A stretch of DNA of 38,939 nucleotides from Akkermansia sp. (GTDB lineage: Bacteria; Verrucomicrobiota; Verrucomicrobiia; Verrucomicrobiales; Akkermansiaceae). A program made the position numbers and the translations under genes. The DNA lies in NCBI GenBank assembly GCA_017628435.1, contig JAGBZE010000180.1, forward strand, positions 1 to 38,939, written 5' to 3'. This document shows positions 1 to 7,828 of the stretch, one piece after another. The notes below the pieces were generated by a model. The model had not been told where the DNA came from and made no database searches. It saw only the letters and a program-made list of their open reading frames with translations. Numbering within the stretch: the stretch's first letter is position 1; each line of letters opens with the position of its first letter.

Positions 1-306
1 CGCGCAGCAGAAGCCGGCAACCCCTCTGCCATGAACAACCTGGGCCTTTGCTACCGCAATGGCGAGGGCACGCTTAAGGACGACACCAGGGCGGCAGTCT
101 GCTTCCACCGCGCAGCCCTGCTCGGCAACGCCAATGCCCAATACAACATGGGCCGCTGCTATTACCACGGGCTCGGTGTACCGCAGAACACAGAGGAAGC
201 CAAACAATGGGTATTCAAGGCTGCAGCCCAGCAGCACAAAAACGCCCAACTCTTCATGGAAGACAACCAATGGCAGATGCCCGAGGCACCGGCAATGCCG
301 CAATAA
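1..306 (+). CDS. Sel1-repeat (TPR-like) protein, C-terminal part
   Basis: The frame is open from the first base of the window, so the gene begins upstream and only about 101 C-terminal residues are visible. They contain Sel1-type repeats of about 36 residues: AMNNLGLCYRNGEG followed by DDTRAAVCFHRAALLGNANAQYNMGRCYYHGLGVPQN and then EEAKQWVFKAAAQQHKNAQ. The pattern A-x-x-x-L-G-x-x-Y-x-x-G-x-G is the hallmark of Sel1 repeats, which form helical-pair solenoids used as protein-protein scaffolds. The tail after the last repeat is short and Met/Pro-rich. No catalytic domain is visible in this part, and the partner or process cannot be inferred from it. The family call is firm; the function is unknown. 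Confidence 0.85.
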   Translation, partial: RAAEAGNPSAMNNLGLCYRNGEGTLKDDTRAAVCFHRAALLGNANAQYNMGRCYYHGLGVPQNTEEAKQWVFKAAAQQHKNAQLFMEDNQWQMPEAPAMPQ

Positions 307-319
307 TTGTTTTTTATCT

Positions 320-348
320 TTTACAGCAGGGCTGCATGATAGTATAAT
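320..348 (+). promoter_or_regulatory. Promoter of lplT-like gene (leaderless arrangement)
   Basis: A -35 box TTTACA (320-325) and a perfect -10 box TATAAT (343-348) are separated by 17 bases. Counting 7 bases from the end of the -10 box puts +1 on base 355, which is the A of the ATG. If used, the mRNA has no 5' leader. Confidence 0.65.
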
Positions 349-354
349 GCAAGC

Positions 355-1620
355 ATGCAGCCCACTGAAAGCAAATCATCAAAAACACCGTGGGGTTCCT
401 TCTGGAGTCTCACGGTGATTCAGTCTATGAACGCCCTGAATGAAAAAGGGGTGCAATTCCTGCTCATCGGCCTGGGCATATGGATGGCCATGGAGCTGCA
501 ATACTCGCTTTCAGTACTCATTGTGCTGCCCTTTATTCTCTTTTCTCCGCTCGGCGGGTGGATTGCAGACCGCTGGTGCAAAACCCGACTCCTGCAGGCC
601 ATGGTGCTGCTGCAGGTGCTTGTATTAGTGGGCATGACTGCCGGGCTCTGGCTGCAGAACCTTCCCCTGGCCATCACCAGCTTCGGTATCTTCTGTGTGC
701 AGGCCATGTTCTTCAGCCCCGCCAAGAAGGGACTGGTGAAAGACATTGTAGGTTCTGAAAACATAGGCTTTGCCAGTGGCGTCATGGAGATATCCACCAT
801 GCTGGCCCTGCTGGTGGGCCAGATTGGTGCGCTTTATCTCATTTACACGCTGCTGAAGCTCTGGGGGCCGGATTCCGGCTGGCAGGCAGCGGCCCTTCCC
901 TGCGCGTGCTGCACTGTGGGTGCCGTGCTGGTGTTTGCGATGAGTCTTTTCATTCCCCGCTACCCGGCCCAGAGCACCAGGCCTTTCCAGTGGAACCTGC
1001 TTTGGTGCCACTTCTCCCAGCTGCGCATGCTCTGGAATAACAAGGTGCTGCGTAACAGCGAAATCGGCATAGGCTATTTCTGGTTCCTGGCCAGCGTCAT
1101 GATGCTCATCGTGCTGCAAATGGCAGCAGAGGCACACCCAGTTGCCAGCAAAGAGGATTTCCTGCAGGTGCTGGGGCAGCAGAAGGACTCTGCCCTGCTC
1201 TTTGCCTGGCTGAGCGGCGGCTCCATCAGCGGCGGTCTCTGCGCCTCCATCATCTGCGCAAAGAAAATACGCACCTGGGTAGCCAGCGCCGGCGGTCTGG
1301 GCATGACCCTGGGCTGCATTGCACTGGCCGTCCTGCCTTATGGCACACCACTGTTCTTTGCAGCGCTAACCTTCACCGGGTTCACTGCCGCCGGCTACCT
1401 GGTTCCCCTGAACGCACTGCTGCAGGATCGCGCCGATAACGACAAACGAGGCGACGTGATTGCGGCCGGTAACCTGGTGGACTGTCTCCTCGGCATGCTG
1501 GCAGTCGGAGTGCAGGCGGGCATGAAATTCGCAGGTATTTCTCCGCAATATCAATGTGCAGCACTGGCTGTATGCAGCGCTGCCGTTGCCCTCTTCATCC
1601 ACCGTAATACCAAGGCGTGA
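355..1620 (+). CDS. lplT: LplT-like MFS lysophospholipid transporter
   Basis: A 421-residue polytopic membrane protein of the major facilitator superfamily with about 12 hydrophobic segments. The N-terminal part (WSLTVIQSMNALNEKGVQFLL, around residues 19-40) and the late segment VPLNALLQDRADNDKRG, followed by a GNLVD stretch, resemble LplT. LplT flips lysophospholipids across the inner membrane for reacylation by Aas. No aas acyltransferase gene is adjacent here. The segment SPLGGWIADR is an MFS motif-A-like loop. The ATG at 355 is preferred over the one at 427 because the first membrane segment begins before residue 25 and because the promoter points exactly at 355. No Shine-Dalgarno sequence precedes it. 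Other MFS substrates cannot be excluded. Confidence 0.72.
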   Translation: MQPTESKSSKTPWGSFWSLTVIQSMNALNEKGVQFLLIGLGIWMAMELQYSLSVLIVLPFILFSPLGGWIADRWCKTRLLQAMVLLQVLVLVGMTAGLWLQNLPLAITSFGIFCVQAMFFSPAKKGLVKDIVGSENIGFASGVMEISTMLALLVGQIGALYLIYTLLKLWGPDSGWQAAALPCACCTVGAVLVFAMSLFIPRYPAQSTRPFQWNLLWCHFSQLRMLWNNKVLRNSEIGIGYFWFLASVMMLIVLQMAAEAHPVASKEDFLQVLGQQKDSALLFAWLSGGSISGGLCASIICAKKIRTWVASAGGLGMTLGCIALAVLPYGTPLFFAALTFTGFTAAGYLVPLNALLQDRADNDKRGDVIAAGNLVDCLLGMLAVGVQAGMKFAGISPQYQCAALAVCSAAVALFIHRNTKA

Positions 1621-1627
1621 TTCCGGC

Positions 1628-1656
1628 TTGTCAACCCTTAATCCATGTGTTAGCAT
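1628..1656 (+). promoter_or_regulatory. Possible promoter of TolC-like gene
   Basis: TTGTCA (1628-1633) and TAGCAT (1651-1656) with a 17-base spacer predict +1 near 1663, three bases before the ATG at 1666. The -10 box matches the consensus at only four positions. Confidence 0.45.
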
Positions 1657-1665
1657 AGCCGCTGT

Positions 1666-2880
1666 ATGAGGATTTCTTCACTGCTACTGCCCGTCTGCCT
1701 CTTAGGTCTGCAAAGCTGCAGCCTGCAAGAACGCATTGACAACGTCAGCTCCGATGTCGCACGGCAATATGCAGATATCCAGACATGGGAGAATCTTCCC
1801 CTGCGCACTATTTCGTGGAATCAGGCCATTGCCATGATGAAGCGGAATAACAACTCATACATCCAGGCACAGAACACTATTGAAAAGTCCAACCGGGACG
1901 AGATGAGCGTGTACACCGACCTCATTCCCGGCGTTTCCTTTTACAGCTACTTCACCCGCTCCCTTGGCGACCTGACCAGCAAGGTGAACAGCAGCGATTT
2001 CTCCAACAGTGTCAACGTAACCTTCTACCTGCCCTCCCTGACTCATGTTCCCTACCGGGTGTATGCCTCCAAGGCAAGAACCTACTCCGCCATCATGGCG
2101 CTTAAGGGCAAGGAGCGAGAACTGACTTCCACCCTGTACACCCTGCAGCGCAGACAGCAGATCAACAAACGGCAGGCTGAGCTGGATAGCCAGAAACCGG
2201 ATTCCACGCCCGATTATCATCTCAAAAAACGGAACGACCAGGCTGAACAGTGGATGGAAATCGCAACCCTGCTGGGGGATTTCTCTGCACGCTGGCAGAT
2301 TCTGCCAGCCTCGGTGCCCAGGTTCAACTGGGAAAAATATCGTCCGCATACAGACAAACTGGATGAGCTGATCGTTTGTAAATTCGCCATGGAGCTGGAG
2401 CAGGCCCGCATGCAGCAGTACGGCATCGCCCTCACCTACCTGCCCACTATCAACATGCACCTGTACAGCCCCTCCCTTTTCTCCTCCTCCGGTGGCACTT
2501 ATTCCGGCACGTTCCTGGATAAGGATGACACCAAGCTCAACATGAGTTTCAACTACTCACTGGATACCGACCTGCACACCTGGTATTCCTACCGCGACAG
2601 CAAGGAAGCTTACGAACTGTGTAAGCGCGAGACCACAGCAAAACTCATTGATCTCAAGCAAAAGCTGCGCACATTGCGCACCAGCATGGACGAATACTAC
2701 ACGTGGAAAAGTTTCATGAACAAACGCATGGAACATCTACGCACAGCCCCCGCCACCAATGCGGCTGAGTTCCTTGAGAACGAAACCACCCTGCAATCCA
2801 TGCAGCAGGAACTCCTCCGCCAGGAAGAAGCGGTCATTGAGTCCGAGGCGACTCTTATCCTGCAGTACGGGCTTCGTTAA
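1666..2880 (+). CDS. TolC-like outer-membrane lipoprotein
   Basis: 404 residues with a lipoprotein-type signal peptide (MRISSLLLPVCLLGLQSC, likely lipidated Cys18, with an unusual Gln in the lipobox). The mature part is largely helical with Tyr/Ser-rich beta-like stretches. It includes ISWNQAIAMMKRNNNSYIQA, which resembles the start of an outer-membrane efflux (OEP/TolC) repeat: L-x-x-A followed by N-P/N-x-x-I/L. A second half-repeat of the same kind begins near residue 235 (KFAMELEQARMQQYGIALTY). Homotrimeric TolC channels span the outer membrane and serve efflux pumps. No inner-membrane pump or membrane-fusion gene is adjacent, so its partner is unknown; it may dock with a pump encoded elsewhere. 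It starts 45 bases after the lplT-like gene, in the same direction. Confidence 0.6.
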   Translation: MRISSLLLPVCLLGLQSCSLQERIDNVSSDVARQYADIQTWENLPLRTISWNQAIAMMKRNNNSYIQAQNTIEKSNRDEMSVYTDLIPGVSFYSYFTRSLGDLTSKVNSSDFSNSVNVTFYLPSLTHVPYRVYASKARTYSAIMALKGKERELTSTLYTLQRRQQINKRQAELDSQKPDSTPDYHLKKRNDQAEQWMEIATLLGDFSARWQILPASVPRFNWEKYRPHTDKLDELIVCKFAMELEQARMQQYGIALTYLPTINMHLYSPSLFSSSGGTYSGTFLDKDDTKLNMSFNYSLDTDLHTWYSYRDSKEAYELCKRETTAKLIDLKQKLRTLRTSMDEYYTWKSFMNKRMEHLRTAPATNAAEFLENETTLQSMQQELLRQEEAVIESEATLILQYGLR

Positions 2881-2897
2881 TAAGACAAGGCAAGGCA

Positions 2898-3668
2898 TCA
2901 GGCACGGCATACCCGGCTGCACACCTGCAGCAAATCCTGGAGCGCAGACACGCCAAAACAGGCGCACGACTGCAAGCGGCGCAGCTCCATGCGCAATTCC
3001 GCACGAAGCTGTTGAAGACGCTCTACTGGAAGCTGTTCAGACTCCAGCTGCTGGGGAGAAAGCCCCTGCTGCATACGCTCAATCGTACCGGCTCTCCGCT
3101 CAGCTTTAGTACAGGCAGCAGACAACTCGTCAACCACAGCTGCCGCCGTAGCGGCGTCCTGTGCCCGGCGGAGAAGATAAAGCATATCATCTATGGCTTC
3201 ACACCAGCCGGCATAAACCCTCGCAAGCGGAGTTTCCTCAGACTGTCCGCTGGCAGTCTGACTACTCATCTTATAGAAAACAAATAAGGATATCAGCTCC
3301 TCCGCCCCATAGGCATTTACCTCATTCAGACGCTGCACCACCGGCATATATCCTTGTGTAAGGTGAGTCAGGTCGCGCATCGTTTGCTCAAGCATGCGCA
3401 AATCCTCAGCCCGGTTCATAGGAAGTCTCTCCAACTGCTCCACCCCTTTGCGCATGGCCTCCATGCGCGTGCGCAATTCCGCAGCTGCCGCCACACCGGT
3501 TTCGCGGTCACTCACCGTGCGCAGCACCCGGTCTACCTCCCGAGCCTCATTCACAAGCATACGGCAAACCTCCATAGCACTCTCCACAGGCGCCGCTGCT
3601 GCCTGCCCTACCGCAACCGGCAAAGCACACAGAAGGCATGTTCCCCATATGTGACGCTGGCTAATCAT
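2898..3668 (-). CDS. Exported alpha-helical protein of unknown function
   Basis: 256 residues. A signal peptide is visible (hydrophobic core about residues 8-24, with possible cleavage after AVGQAAA). The mature chain is almost entirely amphipathic helix, rich in Glu, Arg, Leu and Ala (for example AELRTRMEAMRKGVEQLERL), and may form coiled coils. It carries several Cys residues, clustered near the C-terminus (QSCACFGVSALQDLLQVCSRVC). I recognise no family. It converges with the TolC-like gene, 17 bases stop to stop. A near-consensus promoter places +1 two bases before the ATG, which supports both the gene and this start. It is probably periplasmic. Confidence 0.65.
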   Translation of the reverse strand: MISQRHIWGTCLLCALPVAVGQAAAAPVESAMEVCRMLVNEAREVDRVLRTVSDRETGVAAAAELRTRMEAMRKGVEQLERLPMNRAEDLRMLEQTMRDLTHLTQGYMPVVQRLNEVNAYGAEELISLFVFYKMSSQTASGQSEETPLARVYAGWCEAIDDMLYLLRRAQDAATAAAVVDELSAACTKAERRAGTIERMQQGLSPQQLESEQLPVERLQQLRAELRMELRRLQSCACFGVSALQDLLQVCSRVCRA

Positions 3669-3676
3669 CCGCGCCT

Positions 3677-3705
3677 ATTTTAACGGGCAAATCCCTATCT
3701 GTCAA
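3677..3705 (-). promoter_or_regulatory. Promoter of the exported helical protein gene
   Basis: On the minus strand, a perfect TTGACA (3700-3705) and TAAAAT (3677-3682) are 17 bases apart. Predicted +1 is 3670 and the ATG starts at 3668, leaving a leader of only two bases. Confidence 0.7.
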
Positions 3706-3716
3706 GCGGCAAACGA

Positions 3717-3753
3717 AACAGGGTCTGCAGCTTCTAACGCCGCAGACCCTGTT
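3717..3753 (-). terminator. Terminator hairpin after the sodium-pump operon
   Basis: A perfect 12-bp stem (AACAGGGTCTGC / GCAGACCCTGTT) with a 13-base loop lies 22 bases after the mmdB stop. On the minus strand it is followed by a broken T-tract (TTTCGTTT). It ends just before the -35 box of the next minus-strand gene. Confidence 0.7.
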
Positions 3754-3775
3754 ATAAACTTAGTTTAAGTAATTA

Positions 3776-5170
3776 TTAATGACCGCTCAGGGTGGTGATG
3801 TAGTAACCGGCGATAACGGCTGTACCAATCACGCCTGCCACGTTCGGGCCCATGGCGTGCATGAGCAGGAAGTTGGTGCGGTCAGCCTGCTGACCCACAT
3901 TGTGGGACACGCGGGCAGCCATCGGCACGGCGGAAACACCGGCGGAACCGATGAGGGGATTGATGGGGTTCTTGCGCCAGCCGGGAACCAGGTTCATGAG
4001 CTGAGCGCAAAGCAGACCACAAATCGTGGCCACAGCGAAAGCCACCACACCCAGACCGATAATCATAATGGTCTGCGGCTGCAGGAAGCGGGCACCCTGC
4101 ATGGTAAGGCCCACAGATACACCCAGCATGATGGTGGTGATATTCATGAGCTCATTCTGAGCGCAGCTTACGAGACGCTCGGTCACCTGGCATTCGCGTA
4201 GGAAGTTACCCAGCATCAGCATACCCAGCAGCGGGGCTGCATCCGGGCAGAGCAGAATAGTGGTCAGCGTCACCAAGAAGCAGAAGAACAGCTTCTCTCC
4301 CTTGGAGACCTGGCGCAGACTCTTCATCTTGATCTTACGCTGGGCCTCCGTGGTGCACAGCTTCATGAACGGCGGCTGAATCAGCGGCACCAGTGCCATG
4401 TAAGTGTAGGCAGCCACAGCGATGGCGCCGAGCAGCTCGGGAGCCATCTTACTGGCCAGGAAGATGGAGGTGGGACCGTCAGCACCACCGATGATGCCGA
4501 TAGCCGCAGCCTGCCCCTTCGTAAAGCCGAGCCACACGGCGCAGAGGAAGGTGAACGCCACACCACCCTGGGCAGCAGCACCCAGCAGCAGAGACTTGGG
4601 AGATGCGAGCAGCGGGCCGAAGTCCGTGAGAGCGCCCACACCCATGAAGATAAGAGCGGGGAAAATCTCGCACTTGATACCCAGGCCGATCCAGTCGAAC
4701 AGACCACCTTCCGGTTTCAGGATGAGGTACTTCTTTGCAGCCTGGCCGGTTACTTCCACCTGACCTTTGCCCACGGTCTTCACAGTCATGGGCTCAGCCA
4801 TGGCCTTTTCATACTCAGCAGCCTGAGCGGGATCCACACCTTCCGTGCTCTGAACATAAGCCGGGTCGGTATATTCCGCCAGGGTAATGGAAAGGAAGCC
4901 TACATCGCGCATATCCTTGCGCACGAGCTCCTTATTCTCGATAGCGACCACTTCGCGCTGAGCCTGGGTGATGACCATGCCGTTGTCCGGAATGTTGGCA
5001 ATAAGAGCACCGAAGGCAATCGGCACCATGAGCAGCGGTTCAAACTGCTTTGCCACACCCAGATACAGCAGCACTGCCACGATACCCCACATCACATACA
5101 TCTGCCAGGTGAGCTGGAACACGCCCATGCCGGAGATGAAGTCCGCGAAGGAATTCAAGAGTTCTTGCAT
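3776..5170 (-). CDS. mmdB: Na+-translocating decarboxylase beta subunit (MmdB/OadB/GcdB)
   Basis: 464 residues, the membrane carboxybiotin decarboxylase that couples decarboxylation to Na+ export. Family blocks are clear: KQFEPLLMVPIAFGALIANIP near residue 41, FMGVGALTDFGPLLASP near 175, and GIIGGADGPTSIFLASKMAPE near 225 with the essential Asp (here Asp231). The C-terminal block includes NPLIGSAGVSAVPMAARVS and MHAMGPNVAGVIG. The chain is about 30 residues longer than a typical OadB (about 433). The extra length lies in the charged loop at about residues 65-155, before the conserved channel region. It is the last gene of the operon, after the biotin carrier. Because the carboxyltransferase in this operon is of the acyl-CoA type, MmdB is a better name than OadB. 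Confidence 0.92.
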   Translation of the reverse strand: MQELLNSFADFISGMGVFQLTWQMYVMWGIVAVLLYLGVAKQFEPLLMVPIAFGALIANIPDNGMVITQAQREVVAIENKELVRKDMRDVGFLSITLAEYTDPAYVQSTEGVDPAQAAEYEKAMAEPMTVKTVGKGQVEVTGQAAKKYLILKPEGGLFDWIGLGIKCEIFPALIFMGVGALTDFGPLLASPKSLLLGAAAQGGVAFTFLCAVWLGFTKGQAAAIGIIGGADGPTSIFLASKMAPELLGAIAVAAYTYMALVPLIQPPFMKLCTTEAQRKIKMKSLRQVSKGEKLFFCFLVTLTTILLCPDAAPLLGMLMLGNFLRECQVTERLVSCAQNELMNITTIMLGVSVGLTMQGARFLQPQTIMIIGLGVVAFAVATICGLLCAQLMNLVPGWRKNPINPLIGSAGVSAVPMAARVSHNVGQQADRTNFLLMHAMGPNVAGVIGTAVIAGYYITTLSGH

Positions 5171-5237
5171 ATCTGATTATAATGCGTTGTTAACATCTAC
5201 CCCTGCACCCACCGGGTGCAGAGCCTGCATGCACAAC

Positions 5238-5630
5238 TTAACCAATGTAAGCCAGGGTCTGCCCCTCGGTCACGGTGTCACCGGGCTTCACGGCGAAGCT
5301 GGTCACGGTGCCGTTGGCGGGAGCATAGATGACGGTGTTCATCTTCATAGCCTCCACGGTCATCACCTGGTCACCTTCCTTCACGGCAGCACCGGGCTGT
5401 ACATCGAGGGAAACCACCTTGGCTGCCAGCGGGCTGGGGATGGGGGTGCCGGAACCGGCAGCAGCGGGAGCAGGAGCAGCAGCCACAGGAGCGGGAGCAG
5501 CCACGGGAGCGGGAACCACCACGGGAGCAGCCACAGGGGCGGGAGCAGCGGCCACGGGAGCAGTACCACCAACAGTTTCAACGGTTACATCAAAGGTCTG
5601 ACCGGCAACAGTAATACGGAGCTGTTTCAT
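5238..5630 (-). CDS. mmdC: Biotin carrier subunit of methylmalonyl-CoA decarboxylase
   Basis: 130 residues in three parts: a short beta-rich start (KQLRITVAGQTFDVTVETVG), a Pro/Ala linker over about residues 24-58, and a C-terminal biotinyl domain. The biotinylation motif EAMKM places biotin on Lys96. The protein carries CO2 as carboxybiotin from the carboxyltransferase MmdA to the membrane subunit MmdB. It lies between the gamma/delta and beta subunits, as in known mmd operons. The upstream region is A-rich, without a Shine-Dalgarno sequence. The linker DNA is strongly repetitive (GCAGCC/GGAGCA runs), so it may vary in length between strains. Confidence 0.92.
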   Translation of the reverse strand: MKQLRITVAGQTFDVTVETVGGTAPVAAAPAPVAAPVVVPAPVAAPAPVAAAPAPAAAGSGTPIPSPLAAKVVSLDVQPGAAVKEGDQVMTVEAMKMNTVIYAPANGTVTSFAVKPGDTVTEGQTLAYIG

Positions 5631-5690
5631 ATCTTTATTTTCTATTTTTTTGAGTTTTGAAGTGTGTTTTTGAGGGGTATGCGTTTGATC

Positions 5691-6113
5691 TCAACGCACG
5701 GGAGAATTGTTCATTGCAGCAGCGCGGCCACCCTGCCCATAGGCAGTGTCTACCGGCTTGATGTCCAGAATGCGAGCCTCATTGCCCACCGTCACTTTGA
5801 CAGCAGCAGCAATGGCGGCAACGACCTGCGGTGTTATGCTGCTCTGCGCAGCATCATAGATGCCGGCGGCAATGGCGGCCACCTGTGCAGGCGGCAGTTC
5901 CGGTGCCACCACGGGTGCAGCCACCGGAGCAGCAGGCATAGCTGCCTTGGCAGCCTCGGCCTGCGCCTTGCGCTTAGCATCCAGACGCTGTGCCACAGTT
6001 CCCGAAATCGTCAGCATGACGCTCAGGAAACTCAGGCAGATAACCACCACACACATGCCGGTCACCTGGTAGATGACGGCATCCATATCGAGTGCAGCGA
6101 GTGTCTGTATCAT
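5691..6113 (-). CDS. mmdD: Sodium pump decarboxylase gamma/delta subunit (OadG/MmdD-like)
   Basis: About 140 residues from the ATG at 6113. The in-frame extension to 6185 would overlap mmdA and lacks family features. One N-terminal membrane helix (about residues 12-36, YQVTGMCVVVICLSFLSVML) is followed by a charged stretch, an Ala/Pro-rich linker and a C-terminal block (residues about 75-140, PPAQVAAIAAGIYDAAQSS). That layout is typical of the small OadG/MmdD subunit, which anchors and assembles the decarboxylase. The C-terminus (RAAAMNNSPVR) resembles the WxxxGR-type ends of some family members only loosely. It starts 28 bases after the mmdA stop. Confidence 0.82.
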   Translation of the reverse strand: MIQTLAALDMDAVIYQVTGMCVVVICLSFLSVMLTISGTVAQRLDAKRKAQAEAAKAAMPAAPVAAPVVAPELPPAQVAAIAAGIYDAAQSSITPQVVAAIAAAVKVTVGNEARILDIKPVDTAYGQGGRAAAMNNSPVR

Positions 6114-6141
6114 TGTTTTATTGGTTTGTGAAATAGGGAAA

Positions 6142-7707
6142 TTACAGCGGCATGTTGCCGTGCTTCTTAGCGGGATGCTGCTCACGCTTGCTGAGCAGGG
6201 TGCGCAGGGTGAGCGCTATGCGGGCGCGGGATTCTGCCGGGTCAATGATATCGGTCACCTGGTCAGAAGCAGCGGCAGCGTAGGGGTTGGAGAAGGCCTG
6301 CTCGTACTCGCTCACCAGTTCCTTCTGGCGGGCAGCGCGGGCAGCATCATCCTCAATAGCCTTCAGCTCGCGGCCGTACAGAATCTGCACAGCACCGGCA
6401 GCGCCCATCACGGCGATTTCAGCGCAGGGCCATGCAAACACGGCATCGGCACCCAGCCCCTTGCTACACATGGCGATGTAGGCACCGCCGTATGCCTTGC
6501 GCATGATGAGGGTTACCTTCGGCACGGTGGCGGAGGAGTAGGCATAAATCATCTTGGCACCGTGGCGGATAATGCCGCCGCGTTCCTGCTGCTTGCCGGG
6601 CAGGAAACCGGGTACGTCCACCAGGCTCACCAGCGGAATGTTGAAAGCATCGCAGCAGCGGATGAAGCGGGCAGCCTTGTCGGAGGCATCGATATCCAGG
6701 CAACCGGCCTTCACAGCGGGCTGGTTGGCAATGATGCCCACCACGACACCGCAGATGCGGCCGAAGCCCACCACCACGTTGCCGGCAAAGTTGGCATGCA
6801 CCTCCATGAAGCTGCCTTCATCCACCAGGCGGGCAATCACCTTCTGCACATCCAGCGGGGTGTTGTTGTTATCGGGGATGATGTCGTTCATACCCTCCTG
6901 CGGAGCGATATCGAGCGGCTGACTCAGGTCATGCGGGGGCTCCTGGGCATTGTTGGAAGGCAAATAAGTCAGCAGCTGCTTGGCAATGGAAATGGCGTGC
7001 TCATCCGTCTCAGCCACAAAGTGGGCATTACCGGAAACAGAGGAATGCACGGCAGCACCGCCGATTTCCTCCATGGTGCACTGCTCATAGGTCACCTGCT
7101 CGATCACCTTCGGGCCGGTGATGTACATGCCGGCAGCACCACCCTTGCGGATGATGATGAAGTCTGTAAGAGCCGGAGAGTAAGCAGCACCACCGGCGCA
7201 GGGGCCGAGAATCAGGGAAATCTGCGGCACCACACCACTGGCGGCCACGTTGTTGTAGAACACGTTAGCAAAGCCAGTCAGGGAATCCACGCCCTCCTGC
7301 AGACGAGCACCGCCGGAGTCATTAATCTGAATAATGGGCATGCCGGCCTTGAGCGCATACTGCTGGGCATCACAAATCTTCTGGGCGTGCATATAGCCCA
7401 GAGAACCACCCTGAGCCAGGAAATCCGCAGCAGTGGCGGCCACCGGGCGGCCATCCACCAGGCCGAAGCCCGTCACAATACCATCACCGGGAATATCCTT
7501 CTTCAGCATACCGAAGTTGCTGCAGTGGTGCTTGGTATGCATGCCGATTTCGGTGAATGAACCGCTATCGAACAGCGTAGCGATGCGTTCGCGGGCAGTC
7601 CAGTCGCCCTTGGCATGGCGAGCATCGTACTTCTCCTGCGTAGCAGCGTACTTAATCTTCTTCTGGCGCTGCTCGAGCTCCTCAAGAAGTCTGGGGTCTA
7701 TTGCCAT
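6142..7707 (-). CDS. mmdA: Methylmalonyl-CoA decarboxylase carboxyltransferase (alpha) subunit
   Basis: 521 residues of the biotin-dependent acyl-CoA carboxyltransferase family (crotonase fold, duplicated N and C halves). Family blocks include MPIIQINDSGGARLQEGVDSL, SLILGPCAGGAAYSPALTDF and GGAAVHSSVSGNAHF in the N half, and VDVPGFLPGKQQERGGIIRHGAKMIY and RKAYGGAYIAMCSK in the C half. It ends in KKHGNMPL, a typical end for this family. It moves the carboxyl group of (S)-methylmalonyl-CoA to biotin, giving propionyl-CoA. With mmdD, mmdC and mmdB directly downstream it forms the Na+-pumping methylmalonyl-CoA decarboxylase rather than an ATP-dependent propionyl-CoA carboxylase, since no biotin carboxylase gene is present. 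The start codon has no Shine-Dalgarno sequence; the leader is AT-rich. Confidence 0.93.
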   Translation of the reverse strand: MAIDPRLLEELEQRQKKIKYAATQEKYDARHAKGDWTARERIATLFDSGSFTEIGMHTKHHCSNFGMLKKDIPGDGIVTGFGLVDGRPVAATAADFLAQGGSLGYMHAQKICDAQQYALKAGMPIIQINDSGGARLQEGVDSLTGFANVFYNNVAASGVVPQISLILGPCAGGAAYSPALTDFIIIRKGGAAGMYITGPKVIEQVTYEQCTMEEIGGAAVHSSVSGNAHFVAETDEHAISIAKQLLTYLPSNNAQEPPHDLSQPLDIAPQEGMNDIIPDNNNTPLDVQKVIARLVDEGSFMEVHANFAGNVVVGFGRICGVVVGIIANQPAVKAGCLDIDASDKAARFIRCCDAFNIPLVSLVDVPGFLPGKQQERGGIIRHGAKMIYAYSSATVPKVTLIMRKAYGGAYIAMCSKGLGADAVFAWPCAEIAVMGAAGAVQILYGRELKAIEDDAARAARQKELVSEYEQAFSNPYAAAASDQVTDIIDPAESRARIALTLRTLLSKREQHPAKKHGNMPL

Positions 7708-7772
7708 AATAGTAAATTGGTAAAATATTTCCTACACCGTGGGCTGAGTGTACAGTCCACCTACGTTGCCGC

Positions 7773-7801
7773 ATTCTACCACACCCAACACGCCAGGGAA
7801 A
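7773..7801 (-). promoter_or_regulatory. Tentative promoter of the mmd operon
   Basis: TAGAAT (7773-7778, minus strand) would give a leader of about 59 bases. The matching -35 position reads TTTCCC, which is poor. The ten bases TAGAATGCGG are identical to the -10 region of the MarR gene at 36.2 kb. Confidence 0.3.
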
Positions 7802-7828
7802 GCAAAATTTACTTATTCACCTAAAAAA

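Noticed and set aside
5400..5580. The repetitive GCAGCC/GGAGCA stretch as a possible tandem-repeat locus
   Set aside because: It is fully explained as codons of the Pro/Ala linker in the biotin carrier subunit.
6073..7560. A 495-codon open frame antisense to mmdA
   Set aside because: mmdA is strongly supported by motifs and operon context; the antisense product has no recognisable domain.
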